Shown in pieces: positions 44,995 through 55,196 of a DNA stretch of 64,000 nt (within the stretch, counting starts at the first letter, position 1; each line of letters begins with the position of its first letter). The notes beneath the pieces were generated by a model, which saw only the letters and a list, made by a program, of their open reading frames with translations, did no database searches and was not told the DNA's origin. This DNA is from Maricaulis alexandrii (GTDB lineage Bacteria; Pseudomonadota; Alphaproteobacteria; Caulobacterales; Maricaulaceae). The position numbers and the translations under genes were made by a program. Location of the stretch: contig NZ_SWKP01000005.1 of assembly GCF_005871165.1 (NCBI RefSeq), positions 310,001-374,000 of the forward strand, given 5' to 3'.

Positions 44995-45870
44995 ATGAGC
45001 AAACAATCCGCGACGGCCGCCAAAGCCGCCAATACCGGTGCGGAACGTGCCGAGGAAGACACCGTTGCCTATGACGTCCGTGACGGGATTGCCTGGGTGA
45101 AGTTCAATCGTCCTGAGAAGCGCAACTGCATGAGCCCCAAGCTCAACCGCCAGATGATGCGCGTGCTGGAAGCTCTGGAATTCCGGGATGATGTCGGGGT
45201 TCTGGTCCTGACGGGCGAAGGCTCGGCCTGGTCGGCCGGCATGGATCTCAAGGAATATTTCCGCGAGAACGAAGCCAAGGGCCTGGGCGCTGTTCGTCAG
45301 TCGCAGCGGGAATCCTATGGCTGGTGGCGTGCGCTTCGCTGGTACCAGAAACCGACGATCGCCATGGTCAATGGCTGGTGTTTCGGCGGCGGCTATGGTC
45401 CGCTCTATGCCTGTGACCTGGCGTTTGCCGACGAGTCTGCGCAGTTCGGACTGTCCGAGATCAATTGGGGTATTCTCCCCGGTGGTGGCGCAACCAAGGT
45501 CGCCACCGATCTGATGCCGTTCCGCAAGGCCATGTATCACGCCATGATGGGTGAGAATGTGGACGGCAAGACGGCTGCCGAATGGGGGCTGGTCAATGAA
45601 GCCCTTCCGGCCGACCAGCTGGAAGCCCGCGTGACCGAAGTTGCAAAGGTCCTGCTGGAGAAAAATCCGGTCGCGCTCAAGGCGACCAAGGATGCCATCC
45701 GGCGTGTCCGCGAAATGACCTATGACAATGCTGAGGACTTCCTGGTCCGGGCACAGGAAGCCGCCAATTCCTTCGACAATGACGGTCGCAAGGAAGGCAT
45801 CCGTCAATTCATTGACGAGAAGTCCTACAAGCCGGGTCTGGGGGCCTATGACAAGTCCCGCCAGTCCTGA
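44995..45870 (+). CDS. ech: Hydroxycinnamoyl-CoA hydratase-lyase
   Basis: A 291-residue crotonase-fold enzyme that hydrates feruloyl- or 4-coumaroyl-CoA and cleaves it to vanillin or 4-hydroxybenzaldehyde plus acetyl-CoA. Hallmarks of HCHL are RPEKRNCMSPKLNRQM, AWSAGMDLKEYFRE, the oxyanion region MVNGWCFGGGYGPL and catalytic E155 in FGLSEINWGI. The start at 44995 has AGGAC upstream. It follows vdh by 19 bp and precedes the CoA ligase by 2 bp. The N-terminal 25 residues (Ala/Thr-rich) are a non-conserved extension. Confidence 0.95.
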   Translation: MSKQSATAAKAANTGAERAEEDTVAYDVRDGIAWVKFNRPEKRNCMSPKLNRQMMRVLEALEFRDDVGVLVLTGEGSAWSAGMDLKEYFRENEAKGLGAVRQSQRESYGWWRALRWYQKPTIAMVNGWCFGGGYGPLYACDLAFADESAQFGLSEINWGILPGGGATKVATDLMPFRKAMYHAMMGENVDGKTAAEWGLVNEALPADQLEARVTEVAKVLLEKNPVALKATKDAIRRVREMTYDNAEDFLVRAQEAANSFDNDGRKEGIRQFIDEKSYKPGLGAYDKSRQS

Positions 45871-45872
45871 CC

Positions 45873-47360
45873 ATGACGGCGATCAGTGACTTCATCGCGC
45901 TGCAGGCGATGCGGCGGCCGGATGTACCGGCTGTCGCTGACCTCGCAAGCGGGAAATCCTGGACCTATGCGGGGCTGGACCGTTTGACGGGACAGCTCGC
46001 GCAAGCCCTCCTGGACCGGGGACTGGAGCCAGGTGACCGTTTGGCCGTGCTGGCCAGGAACCGCGGCGAGCTGGTCGCGCTCCAGCATGCCTGCGCGCGC
46101 ACCGGGGTTATTTATGTTCCGCTGAACTGGCGCCTGTCTGCACCGGAATTGGCCGACCTCGTGGAGGACTGTCAGCCCGGCCTTTTGCTGGGCGATGACC
46201 AGCTGGCCGCGGCGGGGCTGGAGGGCGGTGATCTGGCCGATTTCATCGCGGCTTCCGCCGAACTCGCTCCGGTCGCCGGTGGCGAGGCGGACCCTGACCG
46301 GGTCTCCCTCATCCTCTACACGTCGGGGACGTCGGGGCGCCCCAAGGGGGCGATGCTGTCCGAGGCCAACCTCACTGAGACAGCCATCAATTTTTCCATT
46401 CTCGGGGATGTCACCGCATCGAGTGTCTTCCTGTGCGACGCGCCAATGTTCCATGTCATCGGTCTCGTGACCAATGTCCGCCCGGTCCTCATGCGAGGGG
46501 GATGTTGCCTTGTTTCTGATGCCTTCATCCCTGCTCGCACCCTGTCCCGGTTGGGGGATCCCGATCTGGGGGTGACCCACTATTTCTGCGTTCCCCAGAT
46601 GGCAGCCGCCCTGAGGGCCGAACCGGACTTCAACCCGGCATCCCTTCGCAAGCTGACCGGCCTGTTCACCGGCGGGGCGCCACACCCGGCCCCGAATATC
46701 GAAGCCTGGCTGGATGACGGAATTTCCATCGTGGACGGTTTCGGGATGAGTGAGACCGGTACAGTGTTCGGAATGCCGATCGACCGTGAACTGATCCGGC
46801 AACGGGCCGGCTCGGCCGGTCAGGGCACGCCGCGAATTCGCAGCCGGATTGTGGGTGCTGATGGTGCGGACTGCCCGGTCGGTGAGGCGGGAGAGCTTTG
46901 GCTCAAAGGGCCCGGCGTTTTTTCCGGCTATTGGCAGCGGCCGGATGCCAATGCCGAGGCTTTCGTCGATGGCTGGTTCCGGACCGGAGATATAGCCCGG
47001 GCCGACGCCCAGGGCTTTCACTGGCTCGTGGACCGCAAGAAGGACATGTATATTTCCGGGGGTGAAAATGTCTTCCCGGCCGAGGTCGAGTCGGTGCTTG
47101 TCGCGCATCCGGACATCGCCGAATGCGCGATTGTCGGTGTCGGGGATGAGCGCTGGGGCGAGGTCGGGCACGCCTTTCTGGTGCTTCGCCCGGAAAGCGG
47201 TTGCGATGCGGACTCAGTTCTCGCCTGGCTGGATGGCCGCATCGCCCGATACAAATTACCCCGCCACGTCAGCATTCTGGAGGCTCTGCCGCGCAATGGA
47301 GCGGGGAAAATCCTCAAGCGCGAACTGCAGACCTACCCGATCCCCGGGGCCAGTCGCTGA
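45873..47360 (+). CDS. fcs: Feruloyl/coumaroyl-CoA ligase (AMP-forming)
   Basis: A 495-residue member of the ANL superfamily. Core motifs are YTSGTSGRPKGAML (ATP loop), DGFGMSETG, WFRTGDIA, DRKKDMYISGGENVFPAEVE (hinge) and catalytic Lys in RNGAGKILKREL. Operon position after vdh and ech identifies a hydroxycinnamate as the likely substrate, giving the CoA thioester cleaved by Ech. By sequence alone it could also activate other aryl or medium-chain acids. Confidence 0.88.
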   Translation: MTAISDFIALQAMRRPDVPAVADLASGKSWTYAGLDRLTGQLAQALLDRGLEPGDRLAVLARNRGELVALQHACARTGVIYVPLNWRLSAPELADLVEDCQPGLLLGDDQLAAAGLEGGDLADFIAASAELAPVAGGEADPDRVSLILYTSGTSGRPKGAMLSEANLTETAINFSILGDVTASSVFLCDAPMFHVIGLVTNVRPVLMRGGCCLVSDAFIPARTLSRLGDPDLGVTHYFCVPQMAAALRAEPDFNPASLRKLTGLFTGGAPHPAPNIEAWLDDGISIVDGFGMSETGTVFGMPIDRELIRQRAGSAGQGTPRIRSRIVGADGADCPVGEAGELWLKGPGVFSGYWQRPDANAEAFVDGWFRTGDIARADAQGFHWLVDRKKDMYISGGENVFPAEVESVLVAHPDIAECAIVGVGDERWGEVGHAFLVLRPESGCDADSVLAWLDGRIARYKLPRHVSILEALPRNGAGKILKRELQTYPIPGASR

Positions 47361-47419
47361 CCATTTGGGAGGGCCGCGCCCCGGTTTTGCTGCGACGCAA
47401 CAACGAAAGTTCGCATAAA

Positions 47420-47434
47420 GCTATATACGATAGC
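47420..47434. promoter_or_regulatory. MarR-type operator 1 before the TonB receptor gene
   Basis: GCTATATACGATAGC, an inverted repeat with 5-bp arms and the same outer bases as the marR-vdh palindrome. Its centre lies 23 bp from the second copy. Confidence 0.65.
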
Positions 47435-47442
47435 GTTTAATA

Positions 47443-47457
47443 ACTATACGCTATAGC
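47443..47457. promoter_or_regulatory. MarR-type operator 2 before the TonB receptor gene
   Basis: ACTATACGCTATAGC, with CTATA/TATAG arms around CGC, matching the consensus rCTATA-NNN-TATAGC of the two other sites. It lies 62 bp before the receptor start. Confidence 0.65.
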
Positions 47458-47519
47458 TATTATGGCCAATTCACGCTGACACGGTCTCGGAGAAGACCGG
47501 CAGTCCAAGGGAGGTAAAT

Positions 47520-49868
47520 ATGGTCCGACTCTTCAATCAGGGGGGGTGCGCCTGGGGCGCGCCTGTTATCAAGGCAGGGCTTCTGGCAACGGCGGCACTG
47601 ATCACGACACCGGTTGTGGCGCAGCAAGCGTCCGACGGGCAGACCAGCGCGTCCGAGGACGTGATTGTGGTCACGGCGCGCCGGCGTGAGGAAAGTCTCC
47701 AGGACGTACCGGTTTCCGTCAGCGTTGCAACGTCGGCGGACCTGGAACGCCAGGGCATTTCCGCGACCACTGAACTCACCAATATTGTCCCGAACCTTCA
47801 GTTCGCGACCTATGGCACGCTGACGGGGAACAACTCGGCTGCCCAGGTCTTCATTCGCGGGATTGGCCAGACGGATGCCACGCCGGGCGTTGATCCGGGT
47901 GTCGGCGTCTATATCGATGAGGTCTATATGGGCCGCTCGGTCGGCGGGGCGATGGACTTCCGGGACATTGCGTCGACCCAGGTCATTCGCGGCCCGCAAG
48001 GCACGCTGTTCGGCCGCAACACGATCGGCGGTGCCGTTCTCCTGACCACGAACCGTCCGGGTGCGGGCAATACGCTGCGTCTGGGTGTGGGTGAGGACAA
48101 TCTGTTTGAAGGTTTCGTCGCGCTTGATGTCGTCAATGAGGACACGGTCGGCCTGCGTGCCTCTCTCGGTGCGCGCCAGCGGGACGGCTATGTCACGCGC
48201 GTCGTGGATGGCGCCGATCTGGGTGATGAGAACAGCCTGACCGGCCAGATCTCGCTGGAGCTGGACCCGACGCCGGATGTGAATCTTCTGCTGCGTGCCG
48301 ACTTCTCCGACGAAGACGAAAACGGCTCGCCCTTCGTCTTTCTGGACATCAATGAGACCTCGGCTTTCCCGATGATCGCCAGTGCCTTTGCCGGATGTCC
48401 GGGCTCGTCCTTCCCGCCGCCGGTGCCGGTGCCGAATGTGGATGATCCGCGTTGCGCCAACGACTTCCAGTATGAAGGGGAGTTCCGGAACGGGGGTACC
48501 GGCGAGGTGTTCTCGACCACGCAGACCCGCGGTCTGTCCCTGATCGCCAACTGGGATGTCAACGAGACCATCACGCTGAAATCCATCACTTCGGGCCGGA
48601 ACCTGCAATGGACCGGTGCCCGTGACGCGGACAACACCCCGCTTTTGATTCTCTATACGAATTACGCATCGGAGAGCGATCAGTTCTCGCAAGAATTCCA
48701 GATGCAGTATTCCGGAGAGCGTCTGAGCGGTGTCGTCGGCGCCTACTATTTCGACGAGACCAGCAATGACCGCGTGATTGTCAACCTTGGCACGCCGGGA
48801 ACATCATACGACACCAACCGTGTCGAGATGACCACGGAGGCCATCGCGCTCTTCACCGAGTGGACCTATGACCTGACCGATGCGGTGAGCCTGTCCGGCG
48901 GTCTTCGCTACACAGAAGAAGACAAGAGCATCCAGGGCGCCTGGTTCAATGTCCCTGTTGCGGGCAGCCCTGAACCGGCCATTCCTACTTCGCTTTGCTC
49001 AGTTGTTGGTGCGCCGGTGCCCGGCTGCCTCTTCGTGACGCGGGACACGCATCGCGAGACGTTCGACTCGCTGACCGCTTCGGCCAATTTGTCCTATCGC
49101 ATCAATGATGCGCTCATGGTCTATGGCTCCTTCGCCCAGGGCTTCAAGTCGGGTGGCTTCAACCAACGTTACAATGCGCTTCTGAATGCGGATGGCAGCC
49201 CGTTGTCCTTCGACGAAGAAACCGCGCAATCCTTTGAACTCGGCTTCAAGTACAATCCCAACCGGACGCTGCGTCTGAACGGTGCGATCTTCTCGAACGC
49301 CTATGATGACATCCAGCTCACCTATCGTGTGGGGCCGGCCCCGCTGCTGTTCAATGCGGGCGAAGCCACCATCAATGGCGCCGAGCTCGAGCTGTTCTAT
49401 ACGCCGAGCGACCAGCTGATCATCGATGCCAGCCTGGGCTATCTCGACGCGGAGATCGAAACCGTTCGCAGTGTGCCCAATCTGGGGTCACAGACCCCGA
49501 CGGCCACGACGGCTCCGGGTGACCGCCTGCCGCGCGCGCCTGAGCTGGAAGCCCATATCGGCGTGTCCTATATCGCTGAGATCAGCAATGACTACCAGCT
49601 GACGCCTCGGATCGATGTGACCTGGCGTGACTCCATCTTCTTCGATGCGTCGAACGATATCGGTGAAAGCGCTGTGACCCTCGTGAACGGATCGCTGACG
49701 CTGGACAATATTGTCCAGGATTGGCGTCTGAGCCTGCGCGGCGACAACCTCACGGACGAGCTCTATCTCGTTTCGGGTACCACGTCGGCCTCCACGGCCA
49801 CGGGGTATTCGGAAGGGATCTATGCCCGCCCGCGCAGCTTCAGCCTCGTCTTCACGAAGGACTTCTAG
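47520..49868 (+). CDS. TonB-dependent receptor, probable aromatic-compound uptake
   Basis: A 782-residue outer-membrane receptor. The signal peptide ends near VVAQ-QA. The TonB-box region EDVIVVTARRREESLQDVPVSVSV is of the sphingomonad type. The plug includes VFIRGIGQTDATPGVDPGVGVYIDEVYMGR and IRGPQGTLFGRNTIGGA. The barrel ends FSLVFTKDF with a terminal Phe. GGGAGG lies just upstream of the ATG. Two MarR-type operator copies before the gene tie it to the hydroxycinnamate genes. In Sphingobium, TonB receptors import lignin-derived aromatics (DdvT), so ferulate-like or lignin oligomer uptake is the best guess (inference). Confidence 0.9.
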   Translation: MVRLFNQGGCAWGAPVIKAGLLATAALITTPVVAQQASDGQTSASEDVIVVTARRREESLQDVPVSVSVATSADLERQGISATTELTNIVPNLQFATYGTLTGNNSAAQVFIRGIGQTDATPGVDPGVGVYIDEVYMGRSVGGAMDFRDIASTQVIRGPQGTLFGRNTIGGAVLLTTNRPGAGNTLRLGVGEDNLFEGFVALDVVNEDTVGLRASLGARQRDGYVTRVVDGADLGDENSLTGQISLELDPTPDVNLLLRADFSDEDENGSPFVFLDINETSAFPMIASAFAGCPGSSFPPPVPVPNVDDPRCANDFQYEGEFRNGGTGEVFSTTQTRGLSLIANWDVNETITLKSITSGRNLQWTGARDADNTPLLILYTNYASESDQFSQEFQMQYSGERLSGVVGAYYFDETSNDRVIVNLGTPGTSYDTNRVEMTTEAIALFTEWTYDLTDAVSLSGGLRYTEEDKSIQGAWFNVPVAGSPEPAIPTSLCSVVGAPVPGCLFVTRDTHRETFDSLTASANLSYRINDALMVYGSFAQGFKSGGFNQRYNALLNADGSPLSFDEETAQSFELGFKYNPNRTLRLNGAIFSNAYDDIQLTYRVGPAPLLFNAGEATINGAELELFYTPSDQLIIDASLGYLDAEIETVRSVPNLGSQTPTATTAPGDRLPRAPELEAHIGVSYIAEISNDYQLTPRIDVTWRDSIFFDASNDIGESAVTLVNGSLTLDNIVQDWRLSLRGDNLTDELYLVSGTTSASTATGYSEGIYARPRSFSLVFTKDF

Positions 49869-49938
49869 GCTTCTCCGACCAGAGAGATCGTGTCCGCAAG
49901 TCATTGCGAACTCCCCTGATCAGATGGTCGTCTTTGCA

Positions 49939-49974
49939 GGCTCTCCGGACCCCTCCGTCCGGAGAGCCTTTTTT
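49939..49974 (+). terminator. Rho-independent terminator between TonB receptor and purU
   Basis: A perfect 12-bp stem (GGCTCTCCGGAC ... GTCCGGAGAGCC), 6-nt loop and a T6 tract. It sits between convergent genes, 2 bp from the purU stop, so it may serve both directions. Confidence 0.92.
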
Positions 49975-49976
49975 CG

Positions 49977-50837
49977 TCAATCGACGAAGACGACCGTCTT
50001 GGAACCGTTCAGCAGGATCCGGTCTTCCAGCTGATAGTGGACAGCGCGGGCCAGGACACGGCGCTCGATGTCGCGGCCCTTGCGCACGAGATCATCAGGC
50101 CTGTCACTATGGCTGATCGGCTCGACATCCTGGACAATGATCGGGCCCTCATCGAGGTCGGCCGTGACATAGTGGGCGGTGGCCCCGATCATTTTCACGC
50201 CGCGTTCGAAGGCCTGATGGTAGGGTTTGGCCCCCTTGAAGCCAGGCAGGAAACTGTGGTGGATATTGATGCAGCGGCCGGACAGGAAGGCCGACATCTC
50301 GTCCGACAGGATTTGCATGTAGCGCGCCAGGACCACCAGCTCGACGTCATTCTCCTCGATCAGGGCGCGAATGGCGGCTTCCTGACGGGGCTTGGTTTCT
50401 TTCGTGATCGGCAGGTGATGATAGGGGATGTCACCGATCAGGGTGAGGTTCAGGGCCTCGGCCGGATGATTGGATACAATTCCGACCACATCCATGGGTA
50501 GTTCGCCGATGCGGTGACGGTAGAGAAGGTCGCCCAGGCAATGGTCGAACTTGGAGACCAGGAGCAGGACCCGCTTGCGCTGGTCCTTGCGCCGGAGCCG
50601 CAACTCATAGGGCTCGATCCCGTTCAAGCTCTCGACCGCCGCGCGAACCGGGGTCTCCAGCGCGTCGCCTTTTTCAGCCTCATACTCCAAGCGCATGAAA
50701 AAGCGACCACTTTCGGAATCCTCGAATTGCCTCGCGGCCATGATGTTCGCGCCGGCATCACACAGGGTTGAGCTGACCGCGGCCACGATTCCGGGCCGGT
50801 CCTCGCATGTCAGGGTCAGGACAAAAACATCGGACAT
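49977..50837 (-). CDS. purU: Formyltetrahydrofolate deformylase
   Basis: PurU hydrolyses 10-formyl-tetrahydrofolate to formate and tetrahydrofolate. The N-terminal ACT domain ([19 protein letters not shown]) is followed by the formyltransferase fold with [14 protein letters not shown], the catalytic [14 protein letters not shown] and [17 protein letters not shown]. The start at 50837 has GGAG upstream and gives 286 residues, the family norm. It is divergent from ligM. Regeneration of free tetrahydrofolate would keep LigM supplied with its methyl acceptor. An operator-like TTGCATACAA lies in the shared promoter region. Confidence 0.95.
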   Translation of the reverse strand: MSDVFVLTLTCEDRPGIVAAVSSTLCDAGANIMAARQFEDSESGRFFMRLEYEAEKGDALETPVRAAVESLNGIEPYELRLRRKDQRKRVLLLVSKFDHCLGDLLYRHRIGELPMDVVGIVSNHPAEALNLTLIGDIPYHHLPITKETKPRQEAAIRALIEENDVELVVLARYMQILSDEMSAFLSGRCINIHHSFLPGFKGAKPYHQAFERGVKMIGATAHYVTADLDEGPIIVQDVEPISHSDRPDDLVRKGRDIERRVLARAVHYQLEDRILLNGSKTVVFVD

Positions 50838-50930
50838 GTTCGGGGGCTCCTTGTTGGGGCGGTCCTGCAGGAGAGGGATGGGCTCTCTGCGGGTCGCTGC
50901 CGGCCGGTTGGGGCATTGACTTTTGCCAAA

Positions 50931-50940
50931 TTGCATACAA
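50931..50940. promoter_or_regulatory. VanR/GntR-type operator site A in the purU-ligM region
   Basis: TTGCATACAA, one base from the perfect palindrome TTGTATACAA found upstream of the GntR gene at 54168. It lies in the divergent purU/ligM promoter region. Confidence 0.55.
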
Positions 50941-50959
50941 AAAATGCGAAAAGCAATAG

Positions 50960-52411
<1,452 letters not shown>

Positions 52412-52419
52412 TCCTCCCG

Positions 52420-52446
52420 GCGGCCCGGCTGTGATGGCCGGGCCGC
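52420..52446 (+). other. Intercistronic stem-loop between ligM and metF
   Basis: A perfect 10-bp GC stem (GCGGCCCGGC ... GCCGGGCCGC) with a 7-nt loop, 9 bp after the ligM stop. There is no T-run. An alternative metF ATG at 52434 falls in the loop, so the start at 52479 is preferred. Confidence 0.6.
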
Positions 52447-52478
52447 TCAATCCTTCAAGCGCAGGCGGAGACCGGTCC

Positions 52479-53351
52479 ATGCTCGACACGGTGAACAGTT
52501 CCCACCCCCCCCGATTGACCCTCTCCGGCCTGCTCGACGGGTTCACGACGGAGGTGACAACCCGGGACGACGCATCCATTCGCGACATCGCGAAGACGCT
52601 GGAGCCGGGCTCGCACGTCTTCATCGCATCCCTTCCCAAGGACAAGGCAGAGCGCCAGGTCGAGGCTGCGGTCCGGCTGGCCGATGCCGGCATGGTCCCC
52701 GTTCCGCATATCGTGGCCCGGAACCTCACTGACCGCGCTGCGCTGGACAGTCTGCTGGGAGATCTGGTGCGGCGCGCCGGTGTAACGCAGGCGCTCGTTC
52801 TGGCCGGGGACAGGGATGACCCGGCGGGTGAATACAGTGCCGCGCTGGACCTGCTGCAAAGCGGCTGCTTCCAGGAGCATGGCCTCCGCTCGATCCGCCT
52901 GTCGGCCTATCCGGAAGGACATCCGCGCATTTCAGACGAAGCTCTGACCAAGGCCCGCGCCGACAAGCTGGCGGCGGCGGAGGCGGCTGGTCTTGAGGTG
53001 GAATTGGTGAGCCAGTTCTGTTTCGAAGCCCAACCCGTTCTCGACTATGCCGAAGCTTTGCGGGCTGCGGGGGTCACTGCGCCATTCCGGGTGGGTGTGG
53101 CCGGTCCTGCGGATCGCAAGACACTTCTGAAATACGCCATGATTTGCGGCGTCGGACCATCCTTGCGCGCCCTCAAGGAGCGACAGGATCTGGCGCGAAA
53201 TGTCATGTCCGGTGAAACCCCGCAGGGCCTGCTGCAGGACCTGGCCGACGGCCTCAATGACCGTCCCGGCCTGGGGATCAGCGGCATCCATTTCTTCACC
53301 TTCAGCTCGCTGCGCCAGACGGCCGACTGGGTGGCCGGCGCCCGGATCTGA
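52479..53351 (+). CDS. metF: Methylenetetrahydrofolate reductase-like protein
   Basis: A 290-residue MetF-family flavoprotein (TIM barrel), which interconverts 5-methyl- and 5,10-methylene-THF. Seen are EVTTRDDAS near the start, VPVPHIVARNLTD, LVLAGDRDDPAGEY, RLSAYPEGHPRIS, a conserved SQFCFEAQPVLDYAEAL and the C-terminal GISGIHFFTF. These are the standard MetF strand motifs. A MetF beside LigM is known from Sphingobium SYK-6, where it oxidises the 5-methyl-THF produced by demethylation. The same role is likely here. Confidence 0.9.
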   Translation: MLDTVNSSHPPRLTLSGLLDGFTTEVTTRDDASIRDIAKTLEPGSHVFIASLPKDKAERQVEAAVRLADAGMVPVPHIVARNLTDRAALDSLLGDLVRRAGVTQALVLAGDRDDPAGEYSAALDLLQSGCFQEHGLRSIRLSAYPEGHPRISDEALTKARADKLAAAEAAGLEVELVSQFCFEAQPVLDYAEALRAAGVTAPFRVGVAGPADRKTLLKYAMICGVGPSLRALKERQDLARNVMSGETPQGLLQDLADGLNDRPGLGISGIHFFTFSSLRQTADWVAGARI

Positions 53352-53358
53352 GCCGGGG

Positions 53359-54117
53359 TCAGTCGCGGCCCTCTTCCGGGCCCGCATCCGCAGCGAACAG
53401 GAAGGAGCCGGGAACTTCCTTGAGCAGGTCCACGCGCTGTTGTGCCGTGGCCAGGTTGCGCCGGGCCAGGCGCGCATGTTCCCGGGTCAGCGCTTCCGCG
53501 CGCCCGCCTTCACCCAGACTGATCGCCTCGACAATGTCGGCATGCTGATGCTGGGCGAATTTCAGAATGTCGGACCGCTCATTGTCCGCAAACCCGACAA
53601 AGACGAAGGCGTTGGGCGAGGCAAAGGGCAGGGCTTCCACATGGGACAGGGAGCGGGCGAGCATCGGGCTGCGGCTCAGGGCCAGCAATTGGTCGTGGAA
53701 CTGTCCGTTCAGGTCGGAATAGCGCTGCAATACGTCCGGCGACATGTCCTGTTTCACGACCGTGTCGAGTTCCCGACAGGTCTGGCGCAGCGCGTCCAAC
53801 TCCTCCTCGGACGGGCGCCGCTCAGCCGCCAGGCGGGCGGCTGCGCCTTCGAGGACACCGCGGATTTCGATCGCGTCGAGCACATCCTGCTGGGAGAATT
53901 CACGGACCCGGTAGCCACCGCCCGTCTGACCCTGCAGGAAGCCTTCATGTTGGAGAATATTGAGGGCAAGGCGAACCGGGGTCCGCGATATGCCCAGCTT
54001 CTCCACCACAGCTAGTTCGGACACGCGTTCGCCCGGCGCAAACTCTCCTGCCAGGATCATCTCCCGCAGTTTCATCAGGGCGTGAATCTGCTGTTTCGAA
54101 CGTGGTGCGAGGGTCAA
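53359..54117 (-). CDS. GntR-family (FCD) regulator, VanR-like
   Basis: A 252-residue GntR/FadR-type repressor. The winged helix spans GEFAPGERVSELAVVEKLGISRTPVRLALNILQHEGFL and the FCD ligand domain follows from DVLDAIEIRGVLEGAAARL. The FCD metal ligands are suggested by DLNGQFHDQLL and QHADIVEAI. Context between MetF/LigM and the pobA-lig operon, and resemblance to VanR, point to vanillate or protocatechuate as ligand (inference). A perfect TTGTATACAA palindrome lies about 50 bp before its start, consistent with autoregulation. Confidence 0.88.
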   Translation of the reverse strand: MTLAPRSKQQIHALMKLREMILAGEFAPGERVSELAVVEKLGISRTPVRLALNILQHEGFLQGQTGGGYRVREFSQQDVLDAIEIRGVLEGAAARLAAERRPSEEELDALRQTCRELDTVVKQDMSPDVLQRYSDLNGQFHDQLLALSRSPMLARSLSHVEALPFASPNAFVFVGFADNERSDILKFAQHQHADIVEAISLGEGGRAEALTREHARLARRNLATAQQRVDLLKEVPGSFLFAADAGPEEGRD

Positions 54118-54167
54118 ACCCGGTCCTCCTGACGATGACGCGTGTCAGGATATGGAGGTGAGCCTAA

Positions 54168-54179
54168 ATTGTATACAAT
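54168..54179. promoter_or_regulatory. Palindromic operator upstream of the GntR gene
   Basis: ATTGTATACAAT is a perfect 12-bp palindrome. It matches the spacing of FCD-GntR sites such as VanR operators, and near-copies occur before purU/ligM. Confidence 0.7.
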
Positions 54180-54206
54180 CGCGTGAAGCCGGAGCGATGC
54201 GGCGGC

Positions 54207-55196
54207 TCAGGCAAATTCCTCGGTGTCGATTGTCTTCTGCATGGCAGCGCCATAGCGCGGACCGGATACGGTGTTCTGGTTGATCAGCGCGTCCAGGCGG
54301 TCGAGCACCGCTTGCGGGACGGTCACGTCGCGGGAACCGAAATTCTCTTCCATGTGCGCGATGGAGGTCGTACCCGGAATGGCGTGGACATGATCCCCGC
54401 GCGACAGGACCCAAGCCAGCGCCAGCTGTGCCGGCGGCAGGCCGAGCTCGGCCGCGATCGCGTTGAACTGGTCCACCAGGGCCAGATTGGCCGGCCAGTG
54501 CTCCGGTGTGAAGCGCAGCTGGGTCCGGCGAAGGTCGCCCTCTTCCAGCGTTTCCGGATCTCGCAGCCCGTTCGCGAAGACGCCCCGGCCGACCGGAGAG
54601 AAGGCGACAAAGGCAACACCCAGCTCGCGGCAAGTGTCCAGAACCGCGATTTCTGCATTGCGGGTCCACAGGGAATACTCGGTCTGCATCGCTGCAACCG
54701 GGTGCTCCGCATGGGCGCGGCGCAGCGTATCCGCCGACATTTCGGACAGGCCGATCGCACCGATCTTGCCTGCCTTGATCAGGTCCGCCAGAGCCCCCAC
54801 GGAGTCCTCGATCGGTGTTTCGAAGTCGCGCCGGTGGAGATAGTAGAGGTCGATGAAATCCGTCTGGAGCTGCGTCAGCGAGGTTTCGACCGCGTCCCGT
54901 ATCGTCTCCGGCCGGCAATCGATCCGCCGTTTCGGACCGTCAATGATGATGCCGCATTTGGAGGCCAGGAAGAATTCCTGGCGTCGGTGCTTCAGCGCCT
55001 TGCCGATGAGGGTTTCATTGCGGCCCAGACCGTAGAGGCGGGCGGTATCGAGATGGTCATGGCCCAGATCCAGCGCCCGGTTGAGCAGGGCCGTGCTGTC
55101 CGCCTCTGACGGCGGTGTTCCATAGCCGTGCGACAGGCTCATACACCCCAGGCCGATGGGTTTGAGCTGGCGGTCACCGATACTGCGTAAGGTCAA
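54207..55196 (-). CDS. Aldo/keto reductase
   Basis: A 329-residue NADP(H)-dependent aldo/keto reductase. The catalytic tetrad is complete: D50, Y55, K80 and H121 (in DTARLYG, LASKCG and LYYLHRRD). Cofactor segments GLSEM and SPVGRGVFANGL are present. It resembles the AKR13-like group. It overlaps pobA by ATGA as the last gene of the DUF1932-ligJABC-pobA operon. It may act on an aryl aldehyde or on a ring-cleavage by-product, but no specific substrate is indicated. Confidence 0.85.
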   Translation of the reverse strand: MTLRSIGDRQLKPIGLGCMSLSHGYGTPPSEADSTALLNRALDLGHDHLDTARLYGLGRNETLIGKALKHRRQEFFLASKCGIIIDGPKRRIDCRPETIRDAVETSLTQLQTDFIDLYYLHRRDFETPIEDSVGALADLIKAGKIGAIGLSEMSADTLRRAHAEHPVAAMQTEYSLWTRNAEIAVLDTCRELGVAFVAFSPVGRGVFANGLRDPETLEEGDLRRTQLRFTPEHWPANLALVDQFNAIAAELGLPPAQLALAWVLSRGDHVHAIPGTTSIAHMEENFGSRDVTVPQAVLDRLDALINQNTVSGPRYGAAMQKTIDTEEFA

